Of a stretch of DNA of 64,000 nt, positions 9,168 through 21,057 are shown piece after piece; position 1 is the stretch's first letter; each line of letters opens with the position of its first letter. The translations under genes and the position numbers were made by a program. The notes beneath the pieces were generated by a model that saw only the letters and a program-made list of their open reading frames with translations, did no database searches and had not been told where the DNA came from. Location: contig JBELBJ010000005.1 in NCBI GenBank assembly GCA_042095375.1, positions 1-64,000 of the forward strand, in the 5' to 3' direction. This DNA is from GCA-2715645 sp042095375 (GTDB lineage Bacteria > Bacteroidota > Bacteroidia > Cytophagales > MED-G16).

Positions 9168-12100
9168 CTACCGAGCTCTTTCCAAATATACAGTTCCAAC
9201 CATTATATCCTTACTTCTTTCATACTTTGTTCCTTTATATTCTACTGGTGTCACTTCAAAATAGTAGAAGTCTGATTGAACAGGTTGTCCTAAATTATTT
9301 TTACCATCCCATACTTGATCTGTAGAAATATCTTCATTTGAATAAACTATCCTTTCATATCTATCATATATCTTTACTTTAAAACCAATATATTCTTCTC
9401 TAATGTTTTGATATTTTGCAACAAAATAATCATTAAATAAATCATTGTTTGGAGTAAAATAATTTGGTAGTTCATAAATAGTAGGATTCAAATTCTTAGC
9501 ATGAATAAACATATACCCTAGATTTGATGCACATCCCTCTATATCTCTTACCGTATAAATTAAAGTATCAAAATTTGTTGGAGAATTATCAAAATTATAT
9601 GTAATTGTTCCGTCATTATTGACTATTACCTCTCCAAAATCAGGATTTCTAGTAATCTCAATACTAGTCGAATCAATATCAGAATCAATATCAAAGTCGT
9701 TTGCTATTAAATCCTTAGTTATCGTAATAGGGCTTGAAGCGTCAAATTCAATTGAATCGTTAACTGCAACAGGACAATCATTAATATGAGCAATTGTTAT
9801 AGTTACTGTTGTAGAAGAATCACATAAAATAAAACCATCATCAGAAAGAACATATTCAAACGTAACAACTTCAGGTCCTGGAGCTTCTATATGCCTTGGA
9901 GGATTATAGATAAATTTACCATCAGTACTCCAATACAAATTACCAATTATATCACCATCAACATTTTTAGGTTCATCCAAGACAGAAACAACCAAATCAT
10001 TATTTGTTATTCCATTAGCAATTTCAATATCAGAGTCATTGGCAACTAATGAAGAATCTATAGTTTGACCTTCGTTTATATTATATATATCAGCAACTGG
10101 TACTGGACAATCATTCACAGGGTTAATACAAAGGTTTACGGTAACAGTATCTGTATTAAAATCTCCATCTGTTGCGTAATATGTAAATGAATCTGTAGTA
10201 GTTTCACTTCCATTGTGATTATAAATAAACGTACCATTTGGATTTAAAATCAAAGATCCATGTAGTGGAAGGGTAACTACAACTGCAGTAAGAATAGAAT
10301 CTTTTTCATCAAGATCGTAATCATTTCCAAGTACGCCTTCCAAATATGTAAGTGTCTGAAGAACACTATCTTCATCAATACATGGGTAAGTATCACCCAA
10401 AGCTACTGGAGGTGTATCTGGAACTGGTGTAATCCTTATTGTAACTGTGACGGTATCAGGCAAAACACACTCACCATCATTAACAAGATATGTAAATACA
10501 TCTTCAAAGTTTTCCGAATCATCATGCAAATAGTCAAATGAACCATTAGCAGAAAGATTCAAAACTCCATATTGAGGAGAAGTTAATGGTATTGGCGGAA
10601 CAACAGTTACTGGATCTAATAGGTTTTGATCATTATCATTATGCAATACACCACTATCTGCATTTATAATAAGCTTTCCTCCTTCTAAAATATTTTCATA
10701 TAAATCATCATTTCCAACTACACATACATTATTAATATTTATGAACGCCGTATCTGCAACTGTAGTAGTGTCTTCACCATCTGTTATAAAATAAGTGAAG
10801 AATGTATTATCAGGATTATCTGTACAGTCATGACTATAAGTAAATGAGCCATTTTCATTAGGAATGAATGCTCCCATTGTTGGTAAATCTTTCATAATAA
10901 TTTTGATAACATCTTTACAATCAGGGTCTGTGTCATTGGCTAAAACTCCACTAGCAGCATCTACGATAATTGTCTTACACTCATTCACAGAATAAGTTTC
11001 GTTTTGAGCTCCAGGAGGTGGTCTATTGTTAATTATTATTGTCACTGTAGCAAATGTTGGAGAAAAATCTTCGCCATCCCATAATCTATATTTAAAGGTA
11101 TCTACATTTGGTTTATCATCTCCATTATGCACATATTGGAAAGAGCCGTCTCTACATGCAGTATTATTTAAAAATCCACAACTAAGTATTCCTTTAGTAG
11201 GAATATCTGTAGCAGGAACAAAAACTTCTACTAAACTAATATCATTATCAGGATCCTCATCGTTTTTCTTTAGTCCATTAGCAACATCAATAACTAAAGT
11301 TTCACATTCATTAATGTAAAAAGTATCATTTCTTGCTGTAGGAGGATCATTTACAGGGGTAATATTTATAATTGCCTTAGTTGCGGGAGCAACAAGACTA
11401 CCATCAGAAATTCTATACATAAGGCTATCAATTGTAGTTTCACTTCCATCATGAACATATGTGAAAGCACCATCTGTTTGGGCTTCAAAAGGACCTCCTG
11501 TGGGGCAAATCACATTATTTTGGTTATTGAGACATGGATCATTTGGATTTACAACTACATTTGAATTTTCATTATGATATTTTGGTGCCGTCTTCATAGT
11601 AACTGTTAGGTTATCACAAGAATTTGCATCAGTATCATTATCTTTTAATCCATCTGCGCCAGCAGTAACAGTCAGTGTTTGTCCTTCAAGAATATTATAT
11701 ACATCAGCAACTCCTACAGGTGCTCTATTTACAATGGTAATCGTTGCAGTAACAGGATCAGCAGTTGAAACCTCCCCATCATTGACAAAATAAGTAAAGC
11801 TATCTGTCGTAGGATTGGATGTGCCATTGTGTACATATTGGAAAGAACCATCTGTACAAATATTGTTTATTTTATCTTTATTAGGGTCACCATTTGTTGT
11901 ACAACTTAATACCCCATGAATGGTGGCAGAATTTATAATAGCTGTTAATTGATCGCTTGGGTCAACATCAGTGTCGTTTACAAGAACTCCATCTGCTATT
12001 AAAGCATTTGATCCATTGAGATCATTTGCTAATATTGTTTCACATTTATCAACTGTGTAATTCTCTCCATTTGCAACTGGTGGTGTATTTATTATATTAA

Positions 12101-15100
12101 TTCTAACTATTGCTATACCAGATTTGTTATTTGCTCCTTGATTATCATCAAGCTGGTATTTAATTTCATCAACATTTATTAAATCTGTACCGTTGTGGGT
12201 ATAAGTAAATGTTCCATTAGGATTAGCTACCCAGTTGTTAGCTTGACTTGGACCTGTACATCCGACACATCCCCAGTCCAATGTAACCTCATTTACATCC
12301 ATAACATTTTGTTCTGGATCAGAATCATTTGCTCTCACTCCTAAGTTTATATCACTAATATTGAGTGTTTGTCCTTCATTTACACTATAAGTAAGATCAT
12401 CATTAGCAACAGGAGGATCATTTACAGGGGTAATGTTGATAGTAACAGTACCATTTCTAGTACATCCATTACCATCATTTTGACCATATGTAAACGTATC
12501 AGTATGGTTTTCAGTTCCGTTATGTTGGTATTTAAATGCTCCATCTTGACAAATTCCAGCTTGCAAAGTTGCCGGGCAAGTTAAGAATCCATGAGTAGGG
12601 TTTGCAATAACAACTGCAGTAAGGTTGTCTCCATCAGGATCTACATCAGGAACGGCACCTTGAGAAACACCAGCTGGTGCAGCCACGGTAAAAAACTCTC
12701 CTTCATTAACACCAGCATAAGTATGGTCGTCAACCACTGGACACTCGTTTACTGGAACCACTATAATATTAACTGTATACGGTCCTCCAGCAGCTACATT
12801 ACATCCTGCATTATCTGTTAGATTGTATCTAAAGAAAATACCATTAAAGTTCTCGGTACCATCATGAAAATAGCTAAATGTGCCGTTAGCATTAAGAGTA
12901 AAAATACCATGTAAAGGATTTGGTCCAACTTGAGTTACAATGATTTGATCGTTTTCCTCATCAAAGTCAAATAACACACCATCGTTACCTGAATCATTAC
13001 CATCATTTCTTAGAATAACACCTTCCGGATTTCCAGCATTTCCATCTGCTGTTAATAATTCTCCTTCATTCACTGTATAGGTATCATCTTCACCAACTGG
13101 ACAATCATTAATAGCAGCAATATTAATAGTAACAGTAGTAGTAGGACAGTTATTTGTAGCCAAGCAATTATCATCTCTTGCAATGTATGTAAAAGTATCA
13201 CTTGCCCCTGCTGAGCCGTCATGAAAATAGATAAAAGTACCATTTTGATTAACTGAAAAAGCTGCACCTGCAGCTACAGCATCATAATTATCAGGTTGCT
13301 TTACAACTTGATGAACCTTCAGAGGGTCGTCTTTAAAAGGGTTAGCTGGAGGAGTAAAATCAGGATCAGTATCATTAATTAAAACTCCAGTATTAAATGT
13401 ATTAATATTAATATTTCCTCCTTCATTACAATTGTACACATCTGGATTAGCAACTGGAGGATCATTTGCTGGTGTAATAGTTATATTTAAAGTTCCTTCA
13501 TTACTATCACACTGACCATTGTTTGTTATATATTTTATTACATCAGCTACTGGGGTTTCATTTCCATTATGAACATAGGTGAAAGTACCATTTTGATTAA
13601 GAGTAAAAGCACCTTGAGTAGCTGCTTGAGTAACAGTATAATTTTTTGTTCCACCACCATCATCATCATTTTTAGATAAATCACAAGCAGTACCTCCAGC
13701 ACAATTGTTACCTGTTAACGTACCCCCTTCAACTACAGTCTCAGCTTCATTAACAACAATTGGACAGTCAGGTTGTGGTATAATAGTAATGTTAACAACA
13801 CCTTCTAAATCTCCTCCTTGAACACAGGCAACTCCAGGAGTTATCACATATGTAAACTGATCAGCAATAGTTTCTGATCCGTTATGTACATATTGAAATG
13901 TCCCATCAGGACAAATTGCTGGATTTCCTAATCCAGGATTTGAAGGGCATGTAAGAGATGTTGCGTTAGATGGTCCAGAGGCTGGCTTTAAAGCAACGGT
14001 AAAAGCATCTCCCTCTGAATCAGTATCTATGGCGTTTCCAAAATTTATATTTTGTTTGTTAATAACTCCCTTAGGATTTAAACCTTGGCCATCCGCTAAT
14101 ATAGTTTCATTTTCATTAACAGTATAAGCATCATCCATTGCAATTGGACAATCGTTTTGAGCTTTAACTCGGATACTTACCGTGGCTTCAGTTCTATTAT
14201 TAGGTCCTCCATCTGCACAGAAAGGAGCAACATTATCTCTAGCATAATAAGAAAATTGATCATTTAAATTATCACTGCCGTTATGGACATAAGTAAATGA
14301 ACCATCAGGACAAATTGCAGGACTTCCTAATCCAGGATTTGAAGGACATGTAAGAGATGTTGCGTTAAAAGGTCCCGAACCTGGCTTGATTTCAACTATA
14401 AATGCATCTCCTTCTATATCGCTATCAACTGCACTAGGCGTAGTCCACTGAATTACACCCTGTGCTGCATTTCTTGTTAATGTTCCACCCTCGTTGACTA
14501 TGTCAATATAACTATCTGGCCTTGCAACAGGACAATTATCGATTGGGGTTATATTTATTGTTACAGTAATAGCAGGAGAAAATCCACCACCAACACAACC
14601 AGCATCTATGTACCTATAAGTAAAAGTATCAGCATTTGTATTAAGTCCATTGTGAACATATTGTAACTCTCCATTTGCAGTTTGATTTTGAATTACTCCA
14701 TTAGAAGGTGCAGCAACTAATTCCCATCCTAGAACATATTTGTTTGATTCTTCATCTCCCGTATCGTTAGCTTTAATTCCATTATCGTTGGCATCTGCAT
14801 TTGCAGTTCCATCATGATCATCAAGTACTAGAGTTCCTCCTTCGGCTACTGTATATGTATCTGCATTTCCTACAGGACAATCATTGGTTTGAGTAATATT
14901 TATTGTAACTGTAACAGGAGCTGATGCCGCACACCCATCTTGATCATTAATTGTATACTGAAAAGAGTCTGTAACAGATGGTCCACCATTATGAGTATAT
15001 ATAAATGTTCCGTCAACATTTAAAACAAATGGTCCAACATGATGAGTAGGATTTGAAGCCTTTGTAACTGTCATATTATTATCATTTGAATCTACATCTG

Positions 15101-18036
15101 AGTCAACACCTGCTGCTGACTTGGCTCCACCTACTGTTCCAAGAATAACACCACCTCCTGCTCCACCCTTACTATTTATATTTATAGTTTGTCCCTCATT
15201 AACCTCGTATGTATCTGGTGTACCAATAGGACAATCATTTTGAGGATTAACGTTTAAGTCAACACGAACATCAACTTGACAAACACCATCGGTTAGTATA
15301 TATTCAAAAAAATCGTCTACTCCTACTCCTGGCTCGGCTCCCAAATGAGTATATTTAAATGTACCATCTGAACATATGGAAGGAGCAGCACCTTGATTAG
15401 GGTCTCCTCCTTTTTCACAAATAATAGTACCTTTTGTAGGTGCAGTTTTTATACCTCTATTATTTATACCAGCTGAAGCAACAGTTAATGGAGTAGCATT
15501 AGGATCAGTATCAGCAGCACCTCCAGTTTTACTTCCACCTACAGTTCCTAGTATAACCCCACCTCCTGCTCCTGCAGCAGTATTTATATTAATAAATTGA
15601 CCTTCATTTACACTGTATGTATCTGCAGCCCCAACCGGACATTGATTAACGGATAAATTAACTCTTATATCATCAACTGTACATTCACCATCAGATAATG
15701 TATATTCAAAAAATGCTGTTGCAGCACCCCCAACATTATCATCATATCTAAACGTTCCATCCGTACAAATTTCGTTAGCTTGATTTAACTTTGCATCACC
15801 AGCTGTTCTACAAGATATAGTTCCTCCAACAGGCAACGTCTTTATTGCAGCAGTTAAATTATCACAATTATTTGGGTCCGTATCTACTAATATCCCATCG
15901 TTCCCATCATCTATTCCATCATTTCTAGTTAATACACCATTTGGGTTCCCGCCTTGTCCATTGGCATTCAATGTTCCCCCATCATCAATCAATAAAAGAT
16001 AATTATCAGTTTCTTTAGTAGGACATATATTCTTTATACAAATTGTAAGAGTTCCTTCATTTGAATCCGCTGTACCATCATTGATTTTATATTTTATAGT
16101 TTCAACATTATTAGCATCATTTGCTGGGGTACAATTATGAGTATATTTATATGATCCATCTGAGCAAAAATTAGCTTGACCAAAGTTTGGATCGCCATTC
16201 AAGTCACATATTAAAGTTCCAAAATCAGGAGCATCTGTTACACTAATATTTCTTGGATCGTTAGGATTGTTAAAAACATCATTGGCTAATATTCCCTCAG
16301 AATCAATTCCATTTGCAACATTTCCCCTTACAATTGTTTCTCCTCCTTCATTAACTGCATCTGCATCATTACAAGGTATATCATCATTACTTACTACCGG
16401 AGCAACATTTTGAATTATAATAGTTACTGTACACTCTTCTCCTGCAGCAGGTGGGCAGTTGGGATCTGCTCCATCATCTCCAATTCTATATTTAAAAGTA
16501 GTTGAACTTACAACAGCTCCTACATTAGGATTCATATTATGAGTATAAGTAAATCTTCCATCACCAGCAGCATTAAAAACCCATGTTCCTGGAACAAATC
16601 CAGTAGGATCACTTGTTTTAACAGCTGAAAGAGTATTGTTTTCTTCATCTGTATCTGGACCTCCAACTGTTTTTCTGCCACCGTAGTTTTTAGCATTATT
16701 TGCCTGGTCACCTTGAATAAAACCACTTCCAACCGGCACGTTCATAGCAAAGCCTTCAGGAATTGTATAAGTATCGTTTGTACAATCAGGACAATCATTT
16801 TGAGGTTTTATATTAATAGTTACAGTAAATGGGCCTTTAGGTGGACATCCTGATGGGTTATTATTTGCATTATAAGGAACGGGGCCATCATGAAGGGTAT
16901 ATTGAAAAGTAACTTGATGATTTGGCGCGGCTGCATTGGTTCCATCATGAACATAAGTGAATGTACCATTCTGATTTAAAGTAAAAGATTGAGCATGAGC
17001 AGGTGCTGCACCAGACAATACTGCCTTTAATACATCTCCATTATTAATATCTGAATCTGCTGTTCCAGCAGTTTTTTTACCTTCATTTGCTCCTGTTCCA
17101 GGTACATCACCAACGGTACCTAATATAACTCCTCCTCCTGCGCCAGCAGCTGTAGCTACATTAAGTGTTCCACCCTCATTAACCTCATAGACATCTCCTG
17201 TGCCTCCTACTGGACAGTGGTTAACATTTATTGTTACAGTAGCATTTACATTTGAATTTTCTTCTCCATCAAAAAGCTTATAGGTAAATTGATCTGTAAG
17301 CTGGTTATTTCCTGTAAATGTATAAGTGAATTTTCCATTTTGACAAAACCATGCCAAACTATTATAAGCATCTCCACCAACATCACACAGAAGAGTTCCA
17401 TGGTCAGGAAAATCATTTTGCCATACCATTTTTTTTGCATTAGTTCCAGGGTCATTGGCAAGGGGACCTGGAGCGGCTATAACTAGAGGGGTTCCAACAT
17501 TTACTGTATATTGATCATTTTGTGGAACTGGTGGAGTATTTACAACCTGGACTCTAAAGGTACTCTGAGTTGTAAGAGCTCCATCAGTTAAAGTATAGTT
17601 CATTGTTTCATCAAAAGTTGAAGTTAAAGCAGCAGGAGCAGTATAAGTTAATGTACCATTAGCGGCACTAAAATTTGATATCGTTCCTTTTGAAAATTGA
17701 GCTTGAGCCAAAGCCCAAGTTAGTTGTGCTTTTGGATTATCATCATCTCCATCATTAACACTTAAATCAATATTCGTGACAGAACCTTCTGCTAAATTAA
17801 TAATAGCATCTGGCAAAGGTTCAGGGGCATCGTTAACACTATTTGTTNNNNNNNNNNNNNNNNNNNNNNNNNNNNNNNNNNNNNNNNNNNNNNNNNNNNN
17901 NNNNNNNNNNNNNNNNNNNNNNNNNNNNNNNNNNNNNNNNNNNNNNNGAATCAGGATTTGCAGTTTGAGAAAACAACTCAAAAAAAGAGAAAAATATAAG
18001 TGTAAAAAATATTATGAAATAATTATTTCTCATCAT
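9168..18036 (-). CDS. Giant secreted protein of tandem Ig/cadherin-like repeats with gliding-type C-terminal domain; gap near N terminus
   Basis: The true start is probably ATG 18036. It begins MMRNNYFIIFF and has a signal peptide ending FSQ, then TANPD. A 100-N gap (17848-17947) follows, and about 2,890 residues are open after it. The two parts are not in the same frame across the placeholder, so the real gap length differs. After the gap I count about 24 units of 95-125 residues, each starting like NDCPVGxxDTYTVNEG and containing NGTFTYVHNG and a DxFTY core. These are cadherin/Ig-like (VCBS, tandem-95 type) folds rich in Asp, Asn and Gly, probably calcium-binding. The last 95 residues (YFTPNNDLFNDYF, VWDGKNNLGQPV) are a CHU_C/gliding-associated type B T9SS sorting domain. 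Likely a cell-surface or released adhesin. No catalytic domain seen. Confidence 0.9.
9720..17830 (-). repeat. About 24 degenerate protein-coding repeats of roughly 300-370 bp
   Basis: Repeat boundaries are marked by a Cys-Pro or Pro-Pro pair followed by V(A/G)xxD and an NEG tripeptide. Units diverge at DNA level. A few neighbours share longer near-identical stretches, for example the GAGGGVILGTVGG segments around 15130-15180, 15530-15580 and 17110-17160, and the AICPDG segments near 13900 and 14310. This points to recent duplication or gene conversion between some units on top of an old array. Confidence 0.85.
17848..17947. other. Assembly gap (100 N) inside the giant repeat gene
   Basis: Exactly 100 N, the usual scaffold placeholder. 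It separates the signal-peptide exon-like fragment (17948-18036) from the repeat array, and the frames on either side disagree by one base, so true length is unknown. Confidence 0.99.
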
Positions 18037-18136
18037 TTAAGGCTAAGTAGATTATGCAAATATAAAGATTTTGAGTCTTTCATCTATAAAAAATAAATTT
18101 TTGGTTTCATATTCAAAAATGCTCACAATTTAGTTT

Positions 18137-19174
18137 TTAAGCTTTATTTTTATTAGCCAATTGGCCACATGCCGCATCTATATCTTTACCTCTACTTCTT
18201 CTTACCTTCACAACCACTCCTTTATTTTCTAGGTATGAGATAAAATGATTCATTTTTAATTCTGAAGATTTTTCGAATTGACTATCCTCGATCGGGTTAT
18301 ATTCAATAATATTAACTTTAGATGGAGTATGTCTAGTAAAAGAGTAAAGGTTTTTGGCATCTTCAATAGAATCATTAAATTCATTAAATAAAATATATTC
18401 ATAGGTTAGCTGTTTCTTCATCTTTGAATAATAATATTCTATAGCTTCTTTAAGAGATTTTAATGAATTTGACTCTCCAATTGGCATAATTTGATTTCTT
18501 TTTTCATCAGTTGCTGCATGTAAAGACAACGCCAAATTGACTCCAATATTATCATCAGCTAATTTTTTAATCATTTTTGAAATTCCTGAAGTTGAAAGAG
18601 TAATCCTTCTTTTTGAAATACTTAAGCCTTTAGATGAAGTTAAACGATCAATGGATTGAATAACATTTGAGTAATTCAATAAAGGCTCTCCCATACCCAT
18701 GTAAACGATATTAGATAGTGAAAAGTTATAATTTTCCTTGGCTTGCCTACTGATATGTACCACTTGATCATAAATTTCTCCAGCAGATAAATTCCTTTTT
18801 CTATCCATAGTTCCTGTAGCGCAGAATTTACAAGAAAGAGAACATCCTACCTGAGATGAAATGCAAGCCGTCATTCTTTTATTTTGAGGTATAAGAACTC
18901 CTTCTACTGTATACCCATCAAAAAGCTTAAATTTAGTTTTTATTGTTTTATCACTACTAACTTGAATTTCATCAGAATTGATTGAGTTAATAATAAAGTT
19001 AGAATCTAATAATTCTCTGTTAAATTTTGAAATATTTTTCATTTCAGAAAAAGAAGATTTAGATTTTTTCCACAACCATTCCATTATCTGCTTAGCCACA
19101 AAGCTCTTTTGTTTGTTTTGAAGAAAAAATTCTTCAAGCTCTTTAGTCGAAATAGTTCTAATATCTTTTTTCAT
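18137..19174 (-). CDS. rlmN: 23S rRNA (adenine2503-C2)-methyltransferase RlmN
   Basis: 345 residues. A radical-SAM enzyme that methylates C2 of A2503 in 23S rRNA and A37 in some tRNAs. The CxxxCxxC cluster motif appears as CSLSCKFC near residue 111. The methyl-carrying Cys near the C terminus is in DAACGQL. GMGEPLLNY and the SLHAATDEKRNQIMP segment are typical. The length is normal. It stands alone, divergent from the TRAP genes, with a TAnnTTTG promoter motif upstream. Confidence 0.96.
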   Translation of the reverse strand: MKKDIRTISTKELEEFFLQNKQKSFVAKQIMEWLWKKSKSSFSEMKNISKFNRELLDSNFIINSINSDEIQVSSDKTIKTKFKLFDGYTVEGVLIPQNKRMTACISSQVGCSLSCKFCATGTMDRKRNLSAGEIYDQVVHISRQAKENYNFSLSNIVYMGMGEPLLNYSNVIQSIDRLTSSKGLSISKRRITLSTSGISKMIKKLADDNIGVNLALSLHAATDEKRNQIMPIGESNSLKSLKEAIEYYYSKMKKQLTYEYILFNEFNDSIEDAKNLYSFTRHTPSKVNIIEYNPIEDSQFEKSSELKMNHFISYLENKGVVVKVRRSRGKDIDAACGQLANKNKA

Positions 19175-19195
19175 CTAATAGATTTTTAAATATTA

Positions 19196-19203
19196 CAAAG
19201 ATA
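19196..19203 (-). promoter_or_regulatory. Possible -7 element for rlmN
   Basis: The minus strand reads TATCTTTG, a full match to TAnnTTTG, 22 bases upstream of the rlmN ATG. No convincing -33 TTG at 19-21 bases. Confidence 0.4.
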
Positions 19204-19243
19204 TTAAATTCAATATTTTGTATTTTGTATTATTGATTTAAAA

Positions 19244-19735
19244 ATGTTAAAAAAAAATATTGAAAATCTTATAAAAAGAACTGGCCAAATTACTTCATGG
19301 CTAAGTTTGATTTTGGTTTTAGTGATATCCATAGATGTTTTTCTAAGGTATATTTTTAATTACTCAACAGCGGGATTCTACGAATTGGAGTGGCACCTTT
19401 TTGCATGTATTTTTATTTTGGGATCATCATATACTCTTCAAAAAAATAGACATGTAAGAGTCGATGTCTTTTATAATGAATTTAGTGACAAAACAAAGAG
19501 TTGGGTTAATCTAATTGGAACAATAGTATTTTTGTTGCCATTTAGTTATATCATAATAATATCTTCGATACCCTTTGTGGAAAATTCTTACTTAATTTTA
19601 GAATCAAGCCCTGATCAAGGTGGGCTTCCTTTCAGGTTTATTATAAAATCTATTATTCCAATTGGTTTTATCCTCTTTTTCCTTCAAGGTTGTTTAGAAA
19701 TAATAAAACATATTTCCGAATTAAATAAAAAATAG
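19244..19735 (+). CDS. dctQ: TRAP transporter small permease (DctQ)
   Basis: 163 residues with four membrane helices. Family marks are the first-helix DVFLRYIFNYSTAGFYE segment, HLFACIFILGSSYTLQ and KNRHVRVDVFY. It forms the Na+-driven import complex with the large permease encoded 2 bases downstream. The likely substrate is an organic acid, but the sequence cannot name it. Confidence 0.93.
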   Translation: MLKKNIENLIKRTGQITSWLSLILVLVISIDVFLRYIFNYSTAGFYELEWHLFACIFILGSSYTLQKNRHVRVDVFYNEFSDKTKSWVNLIGTIVFLLPFSYIIIISSIPFVENSYLILESSPDQGGLPFRFIIKSIIPIGFILFFLQGCLEIIKHISELNKK

Positions 19736-19737
19736 AA

Positions 19738-21057
19738 ATGATGGAGTACATACCTTTATTATTATTTGCTCTAGTTTTTATTTTAATACTTATTGGGTAT
19801 CCTGTTGCTTTAACTCTTGGAGGTGTTTCTGTTATAGCAGGAATTATTTTTTTTGATGTAGACTTTTTTTATTTACTGTCTTTAAGAATTTATGGGATAA
19901 TGAACAATTTTGTTCTTTTAGCTGTTCCTCTTTTTATTTTTATGGGCATCACTCTTGAAAAGTCAGGTATAGCGGAAAAATTACTTGAAACAATGGCTTT
20001 AATGTTTGGGAGAATTAAAGGGGGATTAGCAATTTCAGTTATTATAGTTGGAGCTATGTTAGCTGCTTCAACAGGTATAGTTGGGGCAACTGTAGTAACA
20101 ATGGGCTTGATAAGTTTACCTACTATGTTAAAAAGAGGGTATAGTCCATCTTTAGCAACTGGAGTAATTGCATCCTCTGGAACCTTAGGTCAAATTATTC
20201 CACCTTCAGTCGTTTTAGTTTTGCTTGGAAGCGTTTTAAATGTGTCGGTTGGAAGTTTATTTACCTCTGCATTATTTCCTGGAGTAATTCTAGTTTTATT
20301 GTACCTTTTGTATATCATAATTATTTCTTTAATCTATCCAAAACTTGCTCCTAGCATGCCAGAAAATGAGATTAAAAAATTCCATGAGGAAACAAGTTTT
20401 TTTCAGATTACTAAAGCTTTTGTTTTACCATTTTTGCTTATCGGAACAGTACTGGGCTCTATTTTTTTAGGTATTGCATCACCGACTGAAGCGGCAGGTG
20501 TTGGAGCATTAGGAGCAATAATTCTTAGTAAATCAAATGGAGGACTCAAGATAAAAGTACTAAAAGAAATTATGCAGGAAACTACTCATTTAACTTCCAC
20601 AGTATTCATGATTCTTATAGGAGCAACTTCATTTTCATTAGTATTTAGAGGATTAGAAGGAGATAAGGTTCTCATAGATCTAATAACTCAAGCAAATCTA
20701 TCCCCCAATGAATTTGTAATATTAGTTCTTTTAATAATATTTCTTGCTGGATTTTTTATCGATTTCATTGAAATAATATTTATTATAGTCCCTGTTGTAG
20801 TTCCAATATTTATTGCGTTAGATATTGATTTAATATGGGTTGGTATACTAATTGCAATTAATCTTCAAACCTCTTTTTTAACTCCTCCATTTGGATTTTC
20901 ATTATTTTACTTAAAAAGTGTTGCACCAAAAGAGGTAAAAACAAAAGACATTTATGTTGGAGTAATTCCTTTTGTTTTGATTCAATTAATATTTCTTGCC
21001 ACTCTTGTTATTTATCCTGAAATAATATCAATCTTTCCAAAATTTTTAATGAAATAA
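19738..21057 (+). CDS. dctM: TRAP transporter large permease (DctM)
   Basis: 439 residues with about 12 membrane helices. Signature segments are VPLFIFMGITLEKSG, GAMLAASTGIVGATVVTMG, ATGVIASSGTLGQIIPPS and the second-half SPTEAAGVGALGA. The normal family length is about 430. It works with DctQ and a periplasmic binding protein. Its stop codon directly touches the stop codon of the binding-protein gene on the other strand, with no base between them. That arrangement is unusual, because dctP usually precedes dctQM in the same operon. Confidence 0.95.
   Translation: MMEYIPLLLFALVFILILIGYPVALTLGGVSVIAGIIFFDVDFFYLLSLRIYGIMNNFVLLAVPLFIFMGITLEKSGIAEKLLETMALMFGRIKGGLAISVIIVGAMLAASTGIVGATVVTMGLISLPTMLKRGYSPSLATGVIASSGTLGQIIPPSVVLVLLGSVLNVSVGSLFTSALFPGVILVLLYLLYIIIISLIYPKLAPSMPENEIKKFHEETSFFQITKAFVLPFLLIGTVLGSIFLGIASPTEAAGVGALGAIILSKSNGGLKIKVLKEIMQETTHLTSTVFMILIGATSFSLVFRGLEGDKVLIDLITQANLSPNEFVILVLLIIFLAGFFIDFIEIIFIIVPVVVPIFIALDIDLIWVGILIAINLQTSFLTPPFGFSLFYLKSVAPKEVKTKDIYVGVIPFVLIQLIFLATLVIYPEIISIFPKFLMK

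Noticed and set aside
17776..18096. Small ORFs spanning the N gap at the start of the giant gene
   Set aside because: They depend on the placeholder length. The signal-peptide fragment 17948-18036 and the repeat array are better explained as one gene.
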